A stretch of DNA of 64,000 nucleotides from an uncultured Lachnospiraceae bacterium (GTDB taxonomy: Bacteria; Bacillota; Clostridia; Lachnospirales; Lachnospiraceae), in the NCBI GenBank assembly GCA_902779575.1, contig CACZBW010000006.1, positions 124,001 to 188,000 on the forward strand. Reading direction: 5' to 3'. The position numbers and the translations under genes are program-made. Below, in pieces: positions 63,183 through 64,000 of the stretch. Within the stretch, counting starts at the first letter, position 1, and every line of letters starts with the position of its first letter. The notes below the pieces were generated by a model. It ran no database searches and was not told the DNA's origin. It saw only the letters and a program-made list of their open reading frames with translations.

Positions 63183-63893
63183 TTATTCTGTACGGCTTCT
63201 GCGGGATGTCGTTCCGTAGGACGCCTGGAGCGCCAGAACTCTCTCCTCCTCGGTCTCGAAGATTCTGTCGCAGATCAGCTGCAGCACCACGCTCATAACG
63301 ATGCCAAGCGCCACGTCGATCACGGAATGCTGTTTCAGAAACATGGTTGACAGTACGATGGATACGGACAGAAGATCGCATCCCAGAAGAACTTTCGGCA
63401 TGCGCTTCAGCGTCCGGTTCCCGTGGATGGCATAAGCAAGCGCCATCGTATTGAACACGTGAATGCTCGGCAGAACATTCGTTGAAGTATCCGTCCGGTA
63501 AAGGAACGCCGTAAGCATCCCGAAAATATTGTCCGTCGGAATTCGCTCCGGCCTCAGATCCAGCATATTGGGATAGATCAGAGATACCGCCAGAAAGATC
63601 GTCATGCCGATCATCAGCGTGGCAATCAGTTTATAGTACTCTCTTACATCCGCGAAAAACACGAACCAGGCAACCGTTCCCGCCATGAAGAAAAACCAGA
63701 GCAGGTAGGGAACGATAAAATACTCACAGAAAGGAATCTGTTCATCGAGCCATGTATGGATCACATGATAATGCCTGTGTCCCGCATTCTCCAGCACAGA
63801 AAAACTGATCAGATAAAACAGCGTGTAAACCAGTATCCAGTACAGATGCCTGTGCGTGCGGAGCAGATGACAAAACTTCCTGAAAAAATTCAT
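63183..63893 (-). CDS. PAP2-superfamily membrane phosphatase
   Basis: 236 residues with six predicted membrane helices. PAP2 motifs are recognisable: LPSIHVFNTMALAYAIHG (motif 2, with Ser and His) and KQHSVIDVALG (motif 3, with catalytic His and Asp). The first motif is degenerate at the YPNMLDLRPE position, so it may be closer to the inositolphosphotransferase-like branch. It is a likely lipid phosphatase or transferase. The ATG at 63893 has GGGAG 8 nt upstream. The last 107 bases of the window contain no gene. Confidence 0.85.
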   Translation of the reverse strand: MNFFRKFCHLLRTHRHLYWILVYTLFYLISFSVLENAGHRHYHVIHTWLDEQIPFCEYFIVPYLLWFFFMAGTVAWFVFFADVREYYKLIATLMIGMTIFLAVSLIYPNMLDLRPERIPTDNIFGMLTAFLYRTDTSTNVLPSIHVFNTMALAYAIHGNRTLKRMPKVLLGCDLLSVSIVLSTMFLKQHSVIDVALGIVMSVVLQLICDRIFETEEERVLALQASYGTTSRRSRTE

Positions 63894-64000
63894 ACACTCT
63901 TCTCCCCGCGGCAGCAGCCGCGAATATACACCCTGAAATTTCAATTGCTACGGGCTTTAAGGCCCAATGACGAATATTACTCCTCCGTTTTTGACGTGTC

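Noticed and set aside
1..64000. tRNA, rRNA, riboswitch or intact prophage
   Set aside because: No sequence with tRNA-like arms, no rRNA stretch, no recognised riboswitch core and no phage structural genes were seen in any intergenic gap.

Overview
The window reads as chromosome of a Gram-positive Clostridia bacterium, most like Lachnospiraceae. The base composition is moderately GC-rich, Shine-Dalgarno sites are strong (AGGAGG type), sigma-A promoters are TTGACA/TATAAT-like and Rho-independent terminators are common. The gene set fits: HPr kinase, YchF, Lgt, a fused TAXI-type TRAP permease, a VTC-domain/DUF4956 locus and several oxygen-independent flavoenzymes. No tRNA, rRNA, CRISPR array or intact prophage was seen. 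Almost all genes lie on the minus strand. The only convincing plus-strand genes are an AraC-type regulator, a PrpR-like regulator and citrate synthase.

Layout. 1-5.7 kb: housekeeping genes (recD2 cut by the window edge, an mreB-like gene, lgt, ychF). 5.7-6.7 kb: a scar made of two 142-bp direct-repeat copies around gene fragments. Each copy carries a promoter and what looks like the first codons of an integrase gene. 6.8-8.8 kb: a secreted SH3 protein ending in six C2H2-like zinc-finger repeats, and a hexapeptide acetyltransferase. 8.8-12 kb: a three-gene glycerol-3-phosphate-dehydrogenase-like unit. 12.2-13.8 kb: a secreted GLUG-type protein and a flavodoxin with possible metal-regulator sites. 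14-18.2 kb: a VTC polyphosphate polymerase/DUF4956/carbohydrate-binding/two-component operon damaged by a deletion that joins the binding-protein gene to the end of the response-regulator gene. 18.4-24.4 kb: an exported MTA/SAH nucleosidase and a rhamnose cluster (aldolase, kinase, AraA-like isomerase, divergent AraC regulator). 24.4-35 kb: cardiolipin synthase, small flavoproteins, a PreA-like enzyme, an ABC1 kinase, an S41 peptidase and a GNAT protein.

35.4-46.1 kb is the most coherent accessory block. A TAXI TRAP transporter and a YhcH protein form one unit. Fe-alcohol dehydrogenase, PdxA2, DUF1537 kinase and a DapA-like aldolase form a second unit. A divergent PrpR-N regulator has a degenerate AAA+ domain. 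A short motif (TGTTTCAAAA-like) recurs beside the promoters, which suggests one regulon for import and breakdown of an acid sugar or related carboxylate.

46.1-64 kb returns to core functions: a MATE exporter, citrate synthase (TTG start), an RsmF-type methyltransferase, an Lrp regulator with an aminotransferase and TrmL, an AIR-synthase-like protein, a VanW wall protein with a 31-residue membrane microprotein, a B12-binding radical SAM enzyme, HprK, a secreted duplicated-domain protein, UvrC and a PAP2 membrane phosphatase. All family calls were made by eye from the sequence; no database search was run.
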